Below are positions 34,176 to 42,519 of a DNA stretch of 64,000 bases, in pieces. Origin of the DNA: Mycolicibacterium bacteremicum (GTDB taxonomy: Bacteria > Actinomycetota > Actinomycetes > Mycobacteriales > Mycobacteriaceae); the NCBI RefSeq assembly GCF_002086115.1, contig NZ_MVHJ01000013.1, positions 83,725 through 147,724 on the forward strand, read 5' to 3'. A program made the translations under genes and the position numbers. Position 1 is the stretch's first letter. Each line of letters starts with the position of its first letter. The notes beneath the pieces were generated by a model. It did no database searches and had not been told where the DNA came from. It saw only the letters and a list, made by a program, of their open reading frames with translations.

Positions 34176-35720
34176 ATGCCTGACGGTAAACCCAACATTC
34201 TGGTCATCTGGGGTGACGACATCGGCATCTGGAACCTGAGCTGCTACAGCCAGGGCATGATGGGGTATCGGACGCCGAACATCGACCGGATCGCCCGCGA
34301 GGGCATGCTGTTCACCGATTCCTACGGCGAGCAGAGTTGCACGGCCGGCCGCGCGTCGTTCATCACCGGGCAGAGCGTGTACCGCACCGGGATGAGCAAG
34401 GTGGGGATGCCCGGCGTCGATGTCGGCCTGCAGGCCGAGGATCCCACGATCGCCGAATTGCTGAAACCCTTGGGCTATGCGACCGGCCAGTTCGGCAAGA
34501 ACCATCTCGGCGATCTGAACAAGTACCTACCGACCGCACACGGGTTCGACGAGTTCTACGGCAACCTGTACCACCTCAACGCCGAGGAAGAACCCGAGCA
34601 CGAGGACTACCCCACCGAGGAAGAGGCCCCGCTGCTGCGCAAGGCGCTGCTGCCACGCGGGGTCATCCACTCCTGGGCCACCGAGGAGGATTCCGGGGAG
34701 GTCGATCCCCGCTACGGTCCGGTCGGCAAGCAGCGCATCGAGGACACCGGCCCGCTGACAAAACTGCGCATGGAGACCATCGACGACGAGACCACATCGG
34801 CCGCAGCCGATTTCATCCGCCGCCAGCATGACGCGCAGACACCGTTCTTCGTGTGGATGAACACCACGCACATGCACTTCAGGACCCACACCAAGCCGGA
34901 GAGCCGCGGACAGGCCGGCCGCTGGCAGTCGCCCTACCACGACACCATGATCGATCACGACGGCCACGTCGGCACGCTGCTCGACCTCATCGACGAGCTC
35001 GGCATCGCCGAGGACACCATCGTCATCTACTCCACCGACAACGGCCCGCATGCCAACAGCTGGCCGGACGGCGCCACCACGCCGTTCCGCAGCGAGAAGA
35101 ACACCAACTGGGAGGGCGCCTTCCGCATCCCGGAGCTCATCCGCTGGCCCGGAAAGATCACGGCGGGCAGCGTCTCCAACGAAATCGTCCAGCACCACGA
35201 CTGGCTGCCGACATTCCTTGCCGCCGCGGGCGATCCGGATATCGTCGACAAGCTCAAGGCTGGGCATCAGGTCGGCGACAAGAACTTTCACGTGCACATC
35301 GACGGGTACAACCTGCTGCCGTATCTGACCGGCGAGGTCGACGAAAGCCCGCGCCGCGGACTCATCTACTTCTCCGACGACGGTGATGTGCTCGGCATCC
35401 GGTTCGACAACTGGAAGATCGTGTTCATGGAGCAACGCCGCCAGGGCACCCTGGAGGTGTGGTTCGAGCCGTTCACCAAGCTGCGCGCGCCCAAGCTGTT
35501 CAACCTGCGCACCGACCCGTTCGAACACGCCGACGTCACCTCGAACACGTACTGGGACTGGGTGATCGACCGGCTGTACCTGATGTTCTACGGCACCGCG
35601 CTGGTCACCCGGTTCCTGGAGACCTTCAAGGAGTTCCCGCCCCGACAGGAGCCCGCCTCCTTCACGATCGCCAACGCGGTGGAGGAACTGGAGAAGTTCC
35701 TCGCCAACCGGGGCGGTTAG
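34176..35720 (+). CDS. Type I sulfatase (arylsulfatase family), second of a tandem pair
   Basis: A 514-aa close paralogue of the preceding sulfatase. It starts with the identical MPDGKPNILVIWGDDIGI and has Cys55 in the same SCTAGRASF maturation motif. The two are highly similar over the full length but diverge in the segments after FYGNLYHLNAEEEPE and in the C-terminal third, where substrate specificity may differ. No export signal. It lies 71 bases after the first sulfatase and is directly followed by the HAD gene at the next base. It must be activated by a formylglycine-generating enzyme, encoded two genes downstream. Confidence 0.93.
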   Translation: MPDGKPNILVIWGDDIGIWNLSCYSQGMMGYRTPNIDRIAREGMLFTDSYGEQSCTAGRASFITGQSVYRTGMSKVGMPGVDVGLQAEDPTIAELLKPLGYATGQFGKNHLGDLNKYLPTAHGFDEFYGNLYHLNAEEEPEHEDYPTEEEAPLLRKALLPRGVIHSWATEEDSGEVDPRYGPVGKQRIEDTGPLTKLRMETIDDETTSAAADFIRRQHDAQTPFFVWMNTTHMHFRTHTKPESRGQAGRWQSPYHDTMIDHDGHVGTLLDLIDELGIAEDTIVIYSTDNGPHANSWPDGATTPFRSEKNTNWEGAFRIPELIRWPGKITAGSVSNEIVQHHDWLPTFLAAAGDPDIVDKLKAGHQVGDKNFHVHIDGYNLLPYLTGEVDESPRRGLIYFSDDGDVLGIRFDNWKIVFMEQRRQGTLEVWFEPFTKLRAPKLFNLRTDPFEHADVTSNTYWDWVIDRLYLMFYGTALVTRFLETFKEFPPRQEPASFTIANAVEELEKFLANRGG

Positions 35721-36635
35721 ATGCTCGACCACTGGCACGACGGCCCCACCAAGTCGGCGATCCTCAACTTCGTGGACCGGGCCGCCGCGCAGGTGCCGCC
35801 CGAGGAGCGGGTGGCCGTCTTCGACAACGACGGCACGCTGTGGGTGGAGAAACCGGCCTACATCCAACTGGACTTCCTGGTGCGGCGGCTGGCCGAGCAG
35901 GCCGCCGCCGACCCGGCACTGCACGACAACCCGCCCTACCGGGCGGCGGCATCCGGTGATCTGGCCTGGTTCGGCGACGCCGTCACCAAGCATTACGAGG
36001 GCGACGACTCCGCGTTCAAACTCCTTGCCGGCGCCATATTCTCGGCCTACTCCGGTCTGACGGTCGAGGATCACTCCGCACGGGTCCGCTCGTTCTTCGA
36101 AGAAGGCCGACACCCCACGCTCGGCGCTCCATACACCCATTGCGGATACGCACCCATGGTCGAATTGCTGCGTAACCTGGAGGCCAATGGCTTCACCAAC
36201 TACATCGCCTCCGGCGGCGGCCGGGACTTCATGCGACCGGTCACCACCCAGATGTACGGCATCCCGCCGGAGCGGGTGATCGGCAGCTCGGTCGGCCTCG
36301 ATTTCGTTGACGGCCACCTGCGCACCACGAACCGGCCCGAGTTCCTCGACGACGGCCCGGTGAAGCCGGTCCGCATCTGGGGCCGCACCGGGCGGCGGCC
36401 GATCTTCGCCGCGGGTAATTCCAACGGAGACATCGAGATGCTGCAGTTCAGCCAGGCCGGGAACCATCCGTCGCTGCAACTGCTGGTACTGCACGATGAC
36501 GCGGAGCGGGAATTCGACTACGTGGCCGGAGCCGAGAAATCGCTGGAGCTGGCGCAGACCAGCGGGTGGACCGTCGCCAGCATCAGGGACGACTGGCGCA
36601 CCGTCTTCGCCCCGCCGGCAGAGCGCAGCGAGTAG
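35721..36635 (+). CDS. HAD-superfamily hydrolase (phosphoserine-phosphatase-like)
   Basis: A 304-aa HAD hydrolase. Motif I is AVFDNDGTLW with nucleophile Asp35 and Asp37, and FAAGNSNGDIEML is motif IV (near residue 231). A long helical cap lies between, with ASGGGRDFM as the motif II region. It starts immediately after the sulfatase stop and ends 3 bases before the FGE gene, so it is firmly in the operon. HAD-FGE-sulfatase clusters occur in other bacteria, but the HAD substrate (a phosphoester, or a sulfatase product after phosphorylation) is unknown. Confidence 0.85.
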   Translation: MLDHWHDGPTKSAILNFVDRAAAQVPPEERVAVFDNDGTLWVEKPAYIQLDFLVRRLAEQAAADPALHDNPPYRAAASGDLAWFGDAVTKHYEGDDSAFKLLAGAIFSAYSGLTVEDHSARVRSFFEEGRHPTLGAPYTHCGYAPMVELLRNLEANGFTNYIASGGGRDFMRPVTTQMYGIPPERVIGSSVGLDFVDGHLRTTNRPEFLDDGPVKPVRIWGRTGRRPIFAAGNSNGDIEMLQFSQAGNHPSLQLLVLHDDAEREFDYVAGAEKSLELAQTSGWTVASIRDDWRTVFAPPAERSE

Positions 36636-36638
36636 CCG

Positions 36639-37532
36639 GTGTCCTCAACGCACAACCTTCGCGCGGATCTGGCCTGGATCCCCGCCCAGACCGCCACCGT
36701 GGGTTCCGACGACCACTACCCCGAGGAGGCACCCGTTCACGACGTCGACGTGGACGGCTTCTCGATACAGCGACATCAGGTCACCAATGCCCAGTATGCG
36801 GAGTTCGTCGACGCGACGGGCTATCGGACCGTCGCCGAACGACCGCTGGACCCCGCACAGTATCCCGGCGCACCACCGGAGAACCTGGTCCCCGGATCGA
36901 TGGTGTTCACCCGCACCGCCGGCCCGGTCGACCTACGGCACCTGAGCCAGTGGTGGACCTGGACACCGGGCGCGTGCTGGAATCATCCCCGCGGCCCGAA
37001 ATCATCGCTGCGCAACCGGGAGAACCACCCCGTCGTGCACATCGCCTTCGAGGATGCCCAGGCCTATGCCGACTGGGTGGGTCTGGCACTGCCGACCGAG
37101 GCGCAATGGGAGGTGGCCGCCCGTGCGGGGCTACCGCACGCCACCTTCACCTGGGGCGACGAACCCGAGTCCACCGGCCGGAGGCTGGCCAACTACTGGC
37201 ACGGTGAGTTCCCCTATCTACCTGAGACCGGCTACGGCACAACGACTCCGGTCGGTAGCTTTCCCGCCAACGGCTACGGGTTGTTCGACATGGCCGGCAA
37301 CGTCTGGGAGTGGACCACCGACTGGTACGGTGCGGACCGCACCGACGCACCGTGCTGCGCCGCCGACAGCCGCGACGAACAGTTCGGCATCCCGCGCAAG
37401 GTCATCAAGGGCGGCTCCTTCCTGTGCGCGGACAGTTATTGCCGCCGGTACCGGCCGGCCGCCCGACGACCACAACAGGTCGACACGGGCATGAGCCACA
37501 TCGGCTTCCGCTGCGTCGACAATGCGATCTGA
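36639..37532 (+). CDS. Formylglycine-generating enzyme (SUMF1/FGE family)
   Basis: A 297-aa FGE that oxidises the sulfatase CxAxR cysteine to formylglycine. WIPAQTATVGSDDHYPEEAP near the N-terminus, LPTEAQWEVAARAG (near 152), NGYGLFDMAGNVWEWTTDWY (near 212) and the active-site pair Cys263/Cys268 in FLCADSYCRRYRPAAR are all present. That pair binds the Cu(I) used in aerobic FGE chemistry. The GTG start is 3 bases past the HAD stop. It almost certainly matures the two sulfatases encoded upstream and may serve others in the genome. Confidence 0.93.
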   Translation: MSSTHNLRADLAWIPAQTATVGSDDHYPEEAPVHDVDVDGFSIQRHQVTNAQYAEFVDATGYRTVAERPLDPAQYPGAPPENLVPGSMVFTRTAGPVDLRHLSQWWTWTPGACWNHPRGPKSSLRNRENHPVVHIAFEDAQAYADWVGLALPTEAQWEVAARAGLPHATFTWGDEPESTGRRLANYWHGEFPYLPETGYGTTTPVGSFPANGYGLFDMAGNVWEWTTDWYGADRTDAPCCAADSRDEQFGIPRKVIKGGSFLCADSYCRRYRPAARRPQQVDTGMSHIGFRCVDNAI

Positions 37533-37596
37533 CCTCGACTCACCCGCACGCGATATGCCGATGCACCGAGCGATAGGGCATCCGTTCGCTAGGGTC

Positions 37597-37610
37597 TAGA
37601 ACACGTTCTA
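37597..37610. promoter_or_regulatory. Perfect KstR palindrome
   Basis: TAGAACACGTTCTA is a fully symmetric instance of the KstR consensus TnnAACnnGTTnnA apart from the central dinucleotide. It lies 20 bases upstream of the dehydrogenase ATG at 37631, in a promoter position, which makes the two following dehydrogenase genes predicted KstR-regulon members. Confidence 0.88.
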
Positions 37611-37630
37611 CTCACCCCGATGGAGGGTTC

Positions 37631-38701
37631 ATGACCGACACCGTGCTGGTGACCGGCGCCTTCGGACTGGTCGGCTCGGCAACTGTCGAGCGACTCGCCG
37701 CCGAGGGTCGCCGGGTCGTCGCGACCGATCTCGACATCCCGGCCAACCGCACCGCCGCCCAGGCACTGCCGGACGGCGTGACGGTGCGCTGGGCCGACCT
37801 GACCGACCCGGTCGCCGTCGAGACGCTGGTCTCCGAAGCCGTGCCCTCGGCGATCACCCACCTGGCCGCGGTCATCCCGCCGTTCATCTACCAGCGCCGT
37901 GGGCTGGCCGAGAAGGTCAACGTCGAGGCCACCGCCGGCCTGGTTCGGGCGGCCGAGAAACTCTCCGAGCCACCACGTTTCGTGCTGGCATCCAGTATTG
38001 CGGTGTACGGCTCGCGTAACCCGCACACGGTCAAGGGCGTGCTGACCGCGGACACCCCGGTCAACCCGGCCGACATCTACGGCGACCACAAGGTCAGGGC
38101 CGAGAAGATCGTGCGCACCTCGAACCTGGACTGGGTGATTTTGCGGCTGGGTGGCGTGCTGACCGCCACGCCGGGCTCCTACATGAAGATCGACAACTTC
38201 TTCTTCGAGGGGATGCTGCCCACCGACGGCCGGCTGCAGACCGTCGACGTGCGTGACGTCGCGCATGCGTTCGCCGCCGCCACCACCGCCGATGCGCTGG
38301 GCGAAACGCTGCTGATCGGTGGTGACGACGCCACGCACCGTCTGGTGCAGGGTGATGTCGCGCCGGCCATGGCGGCCGCCCTCGGCCTGGTCGGCGGACT
38401 GCCCGCCGGTCTGAAGGGCGACCCGGCCAGCGATACCAGCTGGTTCAACACGGACTGGATGGACACCACCCGCGCCCAGCAGGTACTCGCCTTCCAACAC
38501 CATTCCTGGCCGGACATGCTGATCGAGACCGCCGAGCACGCCGGGTGGAAGCGCCCGCTGCTGCGACTGGTCGCACCGCTGGCCAAGCCGATTCTCAAGC
38601 GGCAGAGCCCCTATCACGGCACCGGCCGGCGCTATGCCGACCCGTGGGCGGCGATCACCGAGAAGTGGGGCGACCCGCGACCGGACGGAGCGCAGGTATG
38701 A
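37631..38701 (+). CDS. NAD(P)-dependent epimerase/dehydratase-family enzyme, predicted KstR-controlled
   Basis: A 356-aa extended SDR. VLVTGAFGLVGSAT (residues 5-18) is the nucleotide-binding motif, IYGDHK carries the Tyr-x-x-x-Lys pair (near 153), and DWVILRLGGVL is typical of the family. With the perfect KstR operator 20 bases before its start it is likely involved in steroid or sterol metabolism, for example as a 3beta-HSD-like hydroxysteroid dehydrogenase. The exact substrate is not shown. Its stop overlaps the following SDR gene as ATGA. Confidence 0.87.
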   Translation: MTDTVLVTGAFGLVGSATVERLAAEGRRVVATDLDIPANRTAAQALPDGVTVRWADLTDPVAVETLVSEAVPSAITHLAAVIPPFIYQRRGLAEKVNVEATAGLVRAAEKLSEPPRFVLASSIAVYGSRNPHTVKGVLTADTPVNPADIYGDHKVRAEKIVRTSNLDWVILRLGGVLTATPGSYMKIDNFFFEGMLPTDGRLQTVDVRDVAHAFAAATTADALGETLLIGGDDATHRLVQGDVAPAMAAALGLVGGLPAGLKGDPASDTSWFNTDWMDTTRAQQVLAFQHHSWPDMLIETAEHAGWKRPLLRLVAPLAKPILKRQSPYHGTGRRYADPWAAITEKWGDPRPDGAQV

Positions 38702-39489
38702 ACCCCGAGACAACAGCTTCCGAGGCGAGCGAGACGACGGGGAGAACAGCTCTGGTCGTCGGCGGCGCCTCCGGTATCGGCTGGGCCTCGGCGCAGGCCC
38801 TGGCCGCCGAGGGTTACCGCGTCGTCGTCGCCGACCGCAACGGCGAGGGCGCCGCGGCCCGCGCCGCCGAACTCGGCGACCCGCACACCGGCGCAGAGGT
38901 CGACGTCGTCGACGAAGTGTCGGTGGCAACGCTTTTCGAGCAGACCGGACCGGTGCAGGCCGTCGTCAGCTGCGCCGGCTTCTCCAATATCGGGCTCATC
39001 GTCGACCTGGCGGTGCAGGACTTCCGCGATGTCATCGACGTCTGCCTCACCGGAGCGTTCATCGTCGCGAAGTACGCGGGCAAGCATCTCACCGAGGGCG
39101 GTTCGTTGATCTCGATCTCTTCGCTCAACGGCCGCCAGCCCGCCGCCGGGATGAGCGCCTACTGCTCGGCCAAGGCCGGACTGTCGATGCTGACCCAGGT
39201 CGCCGCGCTGGAGTTCGCGCCGCGCGGCATCCGGGTGAACGCCGTTGCACCCGGGTTCGTGCACACCCCGCTGACCGAGGGTGCGGCGCTGGTCCCGGGC
39301 GTGGTCGAGGAGTACGTCGAGAACACCCCGCTGGGGCGGGCCGGCACCCCGGAGGACATCGCCGAGGCCGTCGTCTTCCTCACCAAATCCTCGTGGCTGA
39401 CCGGCGAGGTGCTCGACCTCAACGGCGGATCGCACATGAAGCGGTACCCCGATCTGCTCGGGCACATCATGAAGCTCGCGCAGCAGTGA
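38698..39489 (+). CDS. Short-chain dehydrogenase/reductase
   Basis: A 263-aa classical SDR. VVGGASGIGWASAQAL is the TGxxxGxG equivalent, CAGFSN the NNAG-like motif, and the active site is Ser in SISSLNG with YCSAK as Tyr-x-x-x-Lys. The C-terminal GEVLDLNGG is canonical. It is translationally coupled to the preceding dehydrogenase and therefore under the same predicted KstR promoter. A hydroxysteroid dehydrogenase role is a reasonable inference but unproven. It ends 21 bases before the AI-2E transporter gene. Confidence 0.9.
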   Translation: MNPETTASEASETTGRTALVVGGASGIGWASAQALAAEGYRVVVADRNGEGAAARAAELGDPHTGAEVDVVDEVSVATLFEQTGPVQAVVSCAGFSNIGLIVDLAVQDFRDVIDVCLTGAFIVAKYAGKHLTEGGSLISISSLNGRQPAAGMSAYCSAKAGLSMLTQVAALEFAPRGIRVNAVAPGFVHTPLTEGAALVPGVVEEYVENTPLGRAGTPEDIAEAVVFLTKSSWLTGEVLDLNGGSHMKRYPDLLGHIMKLAQQ

Positions 39490-39510
39490 CAGAACCTGTC
39501 CAATAGACCC

Positions 39511-40734
39511 GTGAAAACTGAGTTCACCCTCAGCCAGAAGCGGGCCCTGGCCATCGCGACCGTGATCGCCCTGGCCTTCGGCGCCTACTTCCTGCGCGGC
39601 TTCTTCATCCTGATCGTCGTGGCCGCGGTGGTGGCCTACCTGTTCGACCCGCTCTACGACCGGCTCAACAAGCGGTTCAGTTCGGGCCTGTCCGCGACGC
39701 TGACGCTGCTGGCCGCCCTGGCCATCGTCATCATCCCGATCAGCGGCGCGGTGGCCATCGGCGTGGTGCAGATCAGCAACATGGTGCGCAGTGTCGCGGA
39801 CTGGGTGGGCCGCACCGATCTCAGTGCCCTGGGTGAGCGGTCCCTGAAGGTGGTCAACGAGCTGCTCGACCGGGTGCCGTTCCTGTCCAGCACCGACATC
39901 ACCACCGAACAACTGCAGCACTGGGTGGTGACGTTCGCCCAGCGCGCCGGGGAATGGGGCCTGGAATTCCTGCAGGGCGCCGCCGGGGGGCTGTTCGGCG
40001 GGCTGACGGCGGCCATCATCTTTCTCTACGTCTTCATCTCGCTACTGGTCAACGGCGATCAGGTGCGGCTGCTCATCCGTCGCCTCAACCCGCTCGGCGA
40101 AGAGGCCACCGACCTCTACCTGGCCAAGATGGCCGCGATGGTGCGCGGCACCGTGCGCGGCCAGTTCGTCATCGCACTGGCCCAGGGCGTGGCCGGCGCC
40201 ATCTCGATCTACATCGCCGGCTTCCACGACGGGTTCTTCATCTTCGCGATCCTGTTGTCGGCACTGTCGGTGATCCCACTGGGTGGCGGCATCGTGACCA
40301 TCCCGTTCGGGATCGGGCTGGCGTTGTTCGGCAACGTGGTCGGCGGCATCTTCGTGATCGTCTTCCACGTCATCGTGGTGACCAACATCGACAATGTGCT
40401 GCGCCCGATCCTGGTGCCCAAGGAGGCCAAGCTCGACTCGGCGCTGATGCTGCTCTCCGTGTTCGCCGGCATCACGATGTTCGGCTTCCTCGGCATCGTG
40501 ATCGGCCCGGTGGTGATGATCGTGATCGTCACGACCATCAGCGTGTACCTATGGGTCTACCAGGGCGTGCCGATGGATATGGGCACCGAGGCCGAAGACG
40601 AACCCGACCGGCCCAGCCGGCTCAAACGCCTGATCGCGCGGGCCCGCGCCGCCCGGCACGAACCGCCGGCCAAGGCCCCCGCGACAGCCGCCGACGACGA
40701 TGCGACGGTGCAACCAGATCGCGACAACGGCTGA
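39511..40734 (+). CDS. AI-2E family transporter (Rv1101c-like membrane protein)
   Basis: A 407-aa polytopic protein with about eight transmembrane helices. A helical pair is near the N-terminus (IATVIALAFGAYFLRGFFIL, VVAAVVAYLFDPLYDRL), followed by a central soluble segment and a C-terminal membrane core with LGGGIVTIPFGIGLALFG and FGFLGIVIGPVVMIVI. The last ~60 residues are charged and cytoplasmic. AI-2E/YdiK/PerM-family members include permease-like proteins of diverse function, and PerM of M. tuberculosis supports division. No substrate is inferable. The GTG start at 39511 opens MKTEFTLSQK. Confidence 0.9.
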   Translation: MKTEFTLSQKRALAIATVIALAFGAYFLRGFFILIVVAAVVAYLFDPLYDRLNKRFSSGLSATLTLLAALAIVIIPISGAVAIGVVQISNMVRSVADWVGRTDLSALGERSLKVVNELLDRVPFLSSTDITTEQLQHWVVTFAQRAGEWGLEFLQGAAGGLFGGLTAAIIFLYVFISLLVNGDQVRLLIRRLNPLGEEATDLYLAKMAAMVRGTVRGQFVIALAQGVAGAISIYIAGFHDGFFIFAILLSALSVIPLGGGIVTIPFGIGLALFGNVVGGIFVIVFHVIVVTNIDNVLRPILVPKEAKLDSALMLLSVFAGITMFGFLGIVIGPVVMIVIVTTISVYLWVYQGVPMDMGTEAEDEPDRPSRLKRLIARARAARHEPPAKAPATAADDDATVQPDRDNG

Positions 40735-40755
40735 GAACGCGATCTGTGCGCACCG

Positions 40756-41403
40756 TCAGCTCGTCGGCAGCGGCTGCTGGGTCTGCACCGCCTTGGCCAG
40801 GGTGCGGAAGTCCGCAGGCGTGCCCGCGCCGGTGATGGCGACCTGCGCCGGCCCGGACAACCGCGTCGTCCAGATCGGCTCGCCCTCGCCGGGTTCGTAG
40901 ACCACCCAGGTGACCCCGTCGACGTCCTGAGCGCCGGTGGGCACCGCCTCGACGTTGATCGACCCGACCAGCCGGGCCTCGTCGGCGTTGCTCTGCGTCA
41001 GGCTGACGTACATACCGTCGGGGGCCAGATAACCGACCCGCGAAGTCACCGCCCGGACCGCCTGCCCGGTCGCCGGATCGGTGCGCCCGCCGTCGATACC
41101 GCCGCGGCCGCCGGAGTTGGCCTGCCAACCCTCCGGCAGTTCGGGCAGCCGGACCGCCAATTTCAGCGTCTGGGCATCGGAGCTCAGCGCGGCCGGCACG
41201 TCGAAGCTCGGCACCTCACCCTGACCTGGGCCGCTGGGCTGGAACGAGCACATCCCGAGCAGACCGGCCAGCACCACGCAGGCCACCACCAGCGGCGCCA
41301 TCGACCAGAACATGTCGCGGCCGTCGTGTAGCAGCCGATCCTTGGCGGGACGCGCCACCGGCACGACAACCGGCTTGTCGGGGTCCGGTTCCGGGGTGCT
41401 CAT
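40756..41403 (-). CDS. DUF4245 domain-containing membrane protein (Rv1100-like)
   Basis: A 215-aa protein. A ~30-residue cytoplasmic N-terminus precedes one transmembrane helix (about residues 33-53) and an extracytoplasmic DUF4245 domain (LPEGWQANSGGR, VGYLAPDGMYVSLTQSN, GVTWVVYEPGEGEPIWTTRL). The function is unknown. It matches the position of Rv1100, divergent from glpX, with 56 bases between starts. It converges with the AI-2E gene, 21 bases apart. Confidence 0.88.
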   Translation of the reverse strand: MSTPEPDPDKPVVVPVARPAKDRLLHDGRDMFWSMAPLVVACVVLAGLLGMCSFQPSGPGQGEVPSFDVPAALSSDAQTLKLAVRLPELPEGWQANSGGRGGIDGGRTDPATGQAVRAVTSRVGYLAPDGMYVSLTQSNADEARLVGSINVEAVPTGAQDVDGVTWVVYEPGEGEPIWTTRLSGPAQVAITGAGTPADFRTLAKAVQTQQPLPTS

Positions 41404-41459
41404 GACAGCCAGTATCCCAGTTCCCGAAGTCGAGCCCGCTAATGGGACAATCTGCAGCC

Positions 41460-42488
41460 ATGACGCCTACGCGCCGGGAAGCACCGGACCGCAACCTTGC
41501 CCTCGAACTCGTCCGTGTCACCGAGGCCGGTGCCATGGCAGCCGGCCGGTGGGTCGGCCGCGGCGACAAGGAGGGCGGCGACGGAGCGGCCGTCGACGCC
41601 ATGCGCGAGCTGGTGAACTCGGTGTCGATGAAGGGCGTCGTCGTCATCGGTGAGGGCGAGAAGGACAACGCCCCGATGCTCTACAACGGCGAAGAGGTCG
41701 GCAACGGCGACGGACCGGACTGCGATTTCGCCGTCGACCCGGTCGACGGCACCACCCTGATGAGCAAGGGCATGCCCAACGCCATCTCCGTGCTCGCGGT
41801 GGCCGAGCGGGGCGCCATGTTCGACCCGTCGGCCGTGTTCTACATGAACAAGATCGCCGGCGGGCCCGATGTCGCGGACTTCATCGACATCACCTCCCCC
41901 ATCGCGGCGAACATCCAGCGCATCGCCAAGGTCCGCAAGGCGTCGGTCTCCGATGTCGCGGTCTGCATCCTGGATCGCCCGCGGCACGCCAAGCTGATCG
42001 AGGAGGTCCGCTCGGCCGGCGCGCGTATCCGGTTGATCTCCGATGGTGACGTCGCCGGTGCCATCGCGGCCTGCCGTCCTGACTCGGGCACCGACCTGCT
42101 CGTCGGCATCGGCGGCACCCCGGAGGGCATCATCGCCGCGGCCGCCATCCGCTGTATGGGCGGTGAGATCCAGGCCACCCTGGCCCCCACCGACGACGAG
42201 GAGCGCCAGCGGGCGCTGGACCGCGGCCACGACCTGGACCGCGTGCTGACCACCAAGGATCTGGTGGCCGGCGAGAACGTCTTCTTCTGCGCCACCGGCG
42301 TCACCGACGGCGACCTGCTCAAGGGTGTGCGCTACTTCGGCGGCGGCTGCACCACCCAGTCCATCGTGATGCGGTCCAAGTCCGGCACCGTCCGGATGAT
42401 CGACGCCTACCACCGGCTCTCGAAGCTCAACGAGTACTCCGCGGTCAACTTCACCGGCGACAGCTCGGCCGCGTACCCACTGCCGTAA
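41460..42488 (+). CDS. glpX: Class II fructose-1,6-bisphosphatase
   Basis: A 342-aa GlpX from the ATG at 41460 ([20 protein letters not shown]). A second ATG 18 bases upstream (41442) is in frame. [27 protein letters not shown] and [20 protein letters not shown] are the metal- and substrate-binding motifs. It dephosphorylates fructose-1,6-bisphosphate in gluconeogenesis, and in M. tuberculosis GlpX is the main FBPase (Rv1099c). It is followed after 31 bases by fumarase, a conserved pair in mycobacteria. Confidence 0.97.
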   Translation: MTPTRREAPDRNLALELVRVTEAGAMAAGRWVGRGDKEGGDGAAVDAMRELVNSVSMKGVVVIGEGEKDNAPMLYNGEEVGNGDGPDCDFAVDPVDGTTLMSKGMPNAISVLAVAERGAMFDPSAVFYMNKIAGGPDVADFIDITSPIAANIQRIAKVRKASVSDVAVCILDRPRHAKLIEEVRSAGARIRLISDGDVAGAIAACRPDSGTDLLVGIGGTPEGIIAAAAIRCMGGEIQATLAPTDDEERQRALDRGHDLDRVLTTKDLVAGENVFFCATGVTDGDLLKGVRYFGGGCTTQSIVMRSKSGTVRMIDAYHRLSKLNEYSAVNFTGDSSAAYPLP

Positions 42489-42519
42489 TCACCCCCGCAC
42501 ACCAAGGAACAGGAAGCGA

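Noticed and set aside
34527..36494. 655-aa minus-strand open frame opposite the second sulfatase and HAD genes
   Set aside because: A coding shadow; the plus-strand genes have intact catalytic motifs and operon spacing.
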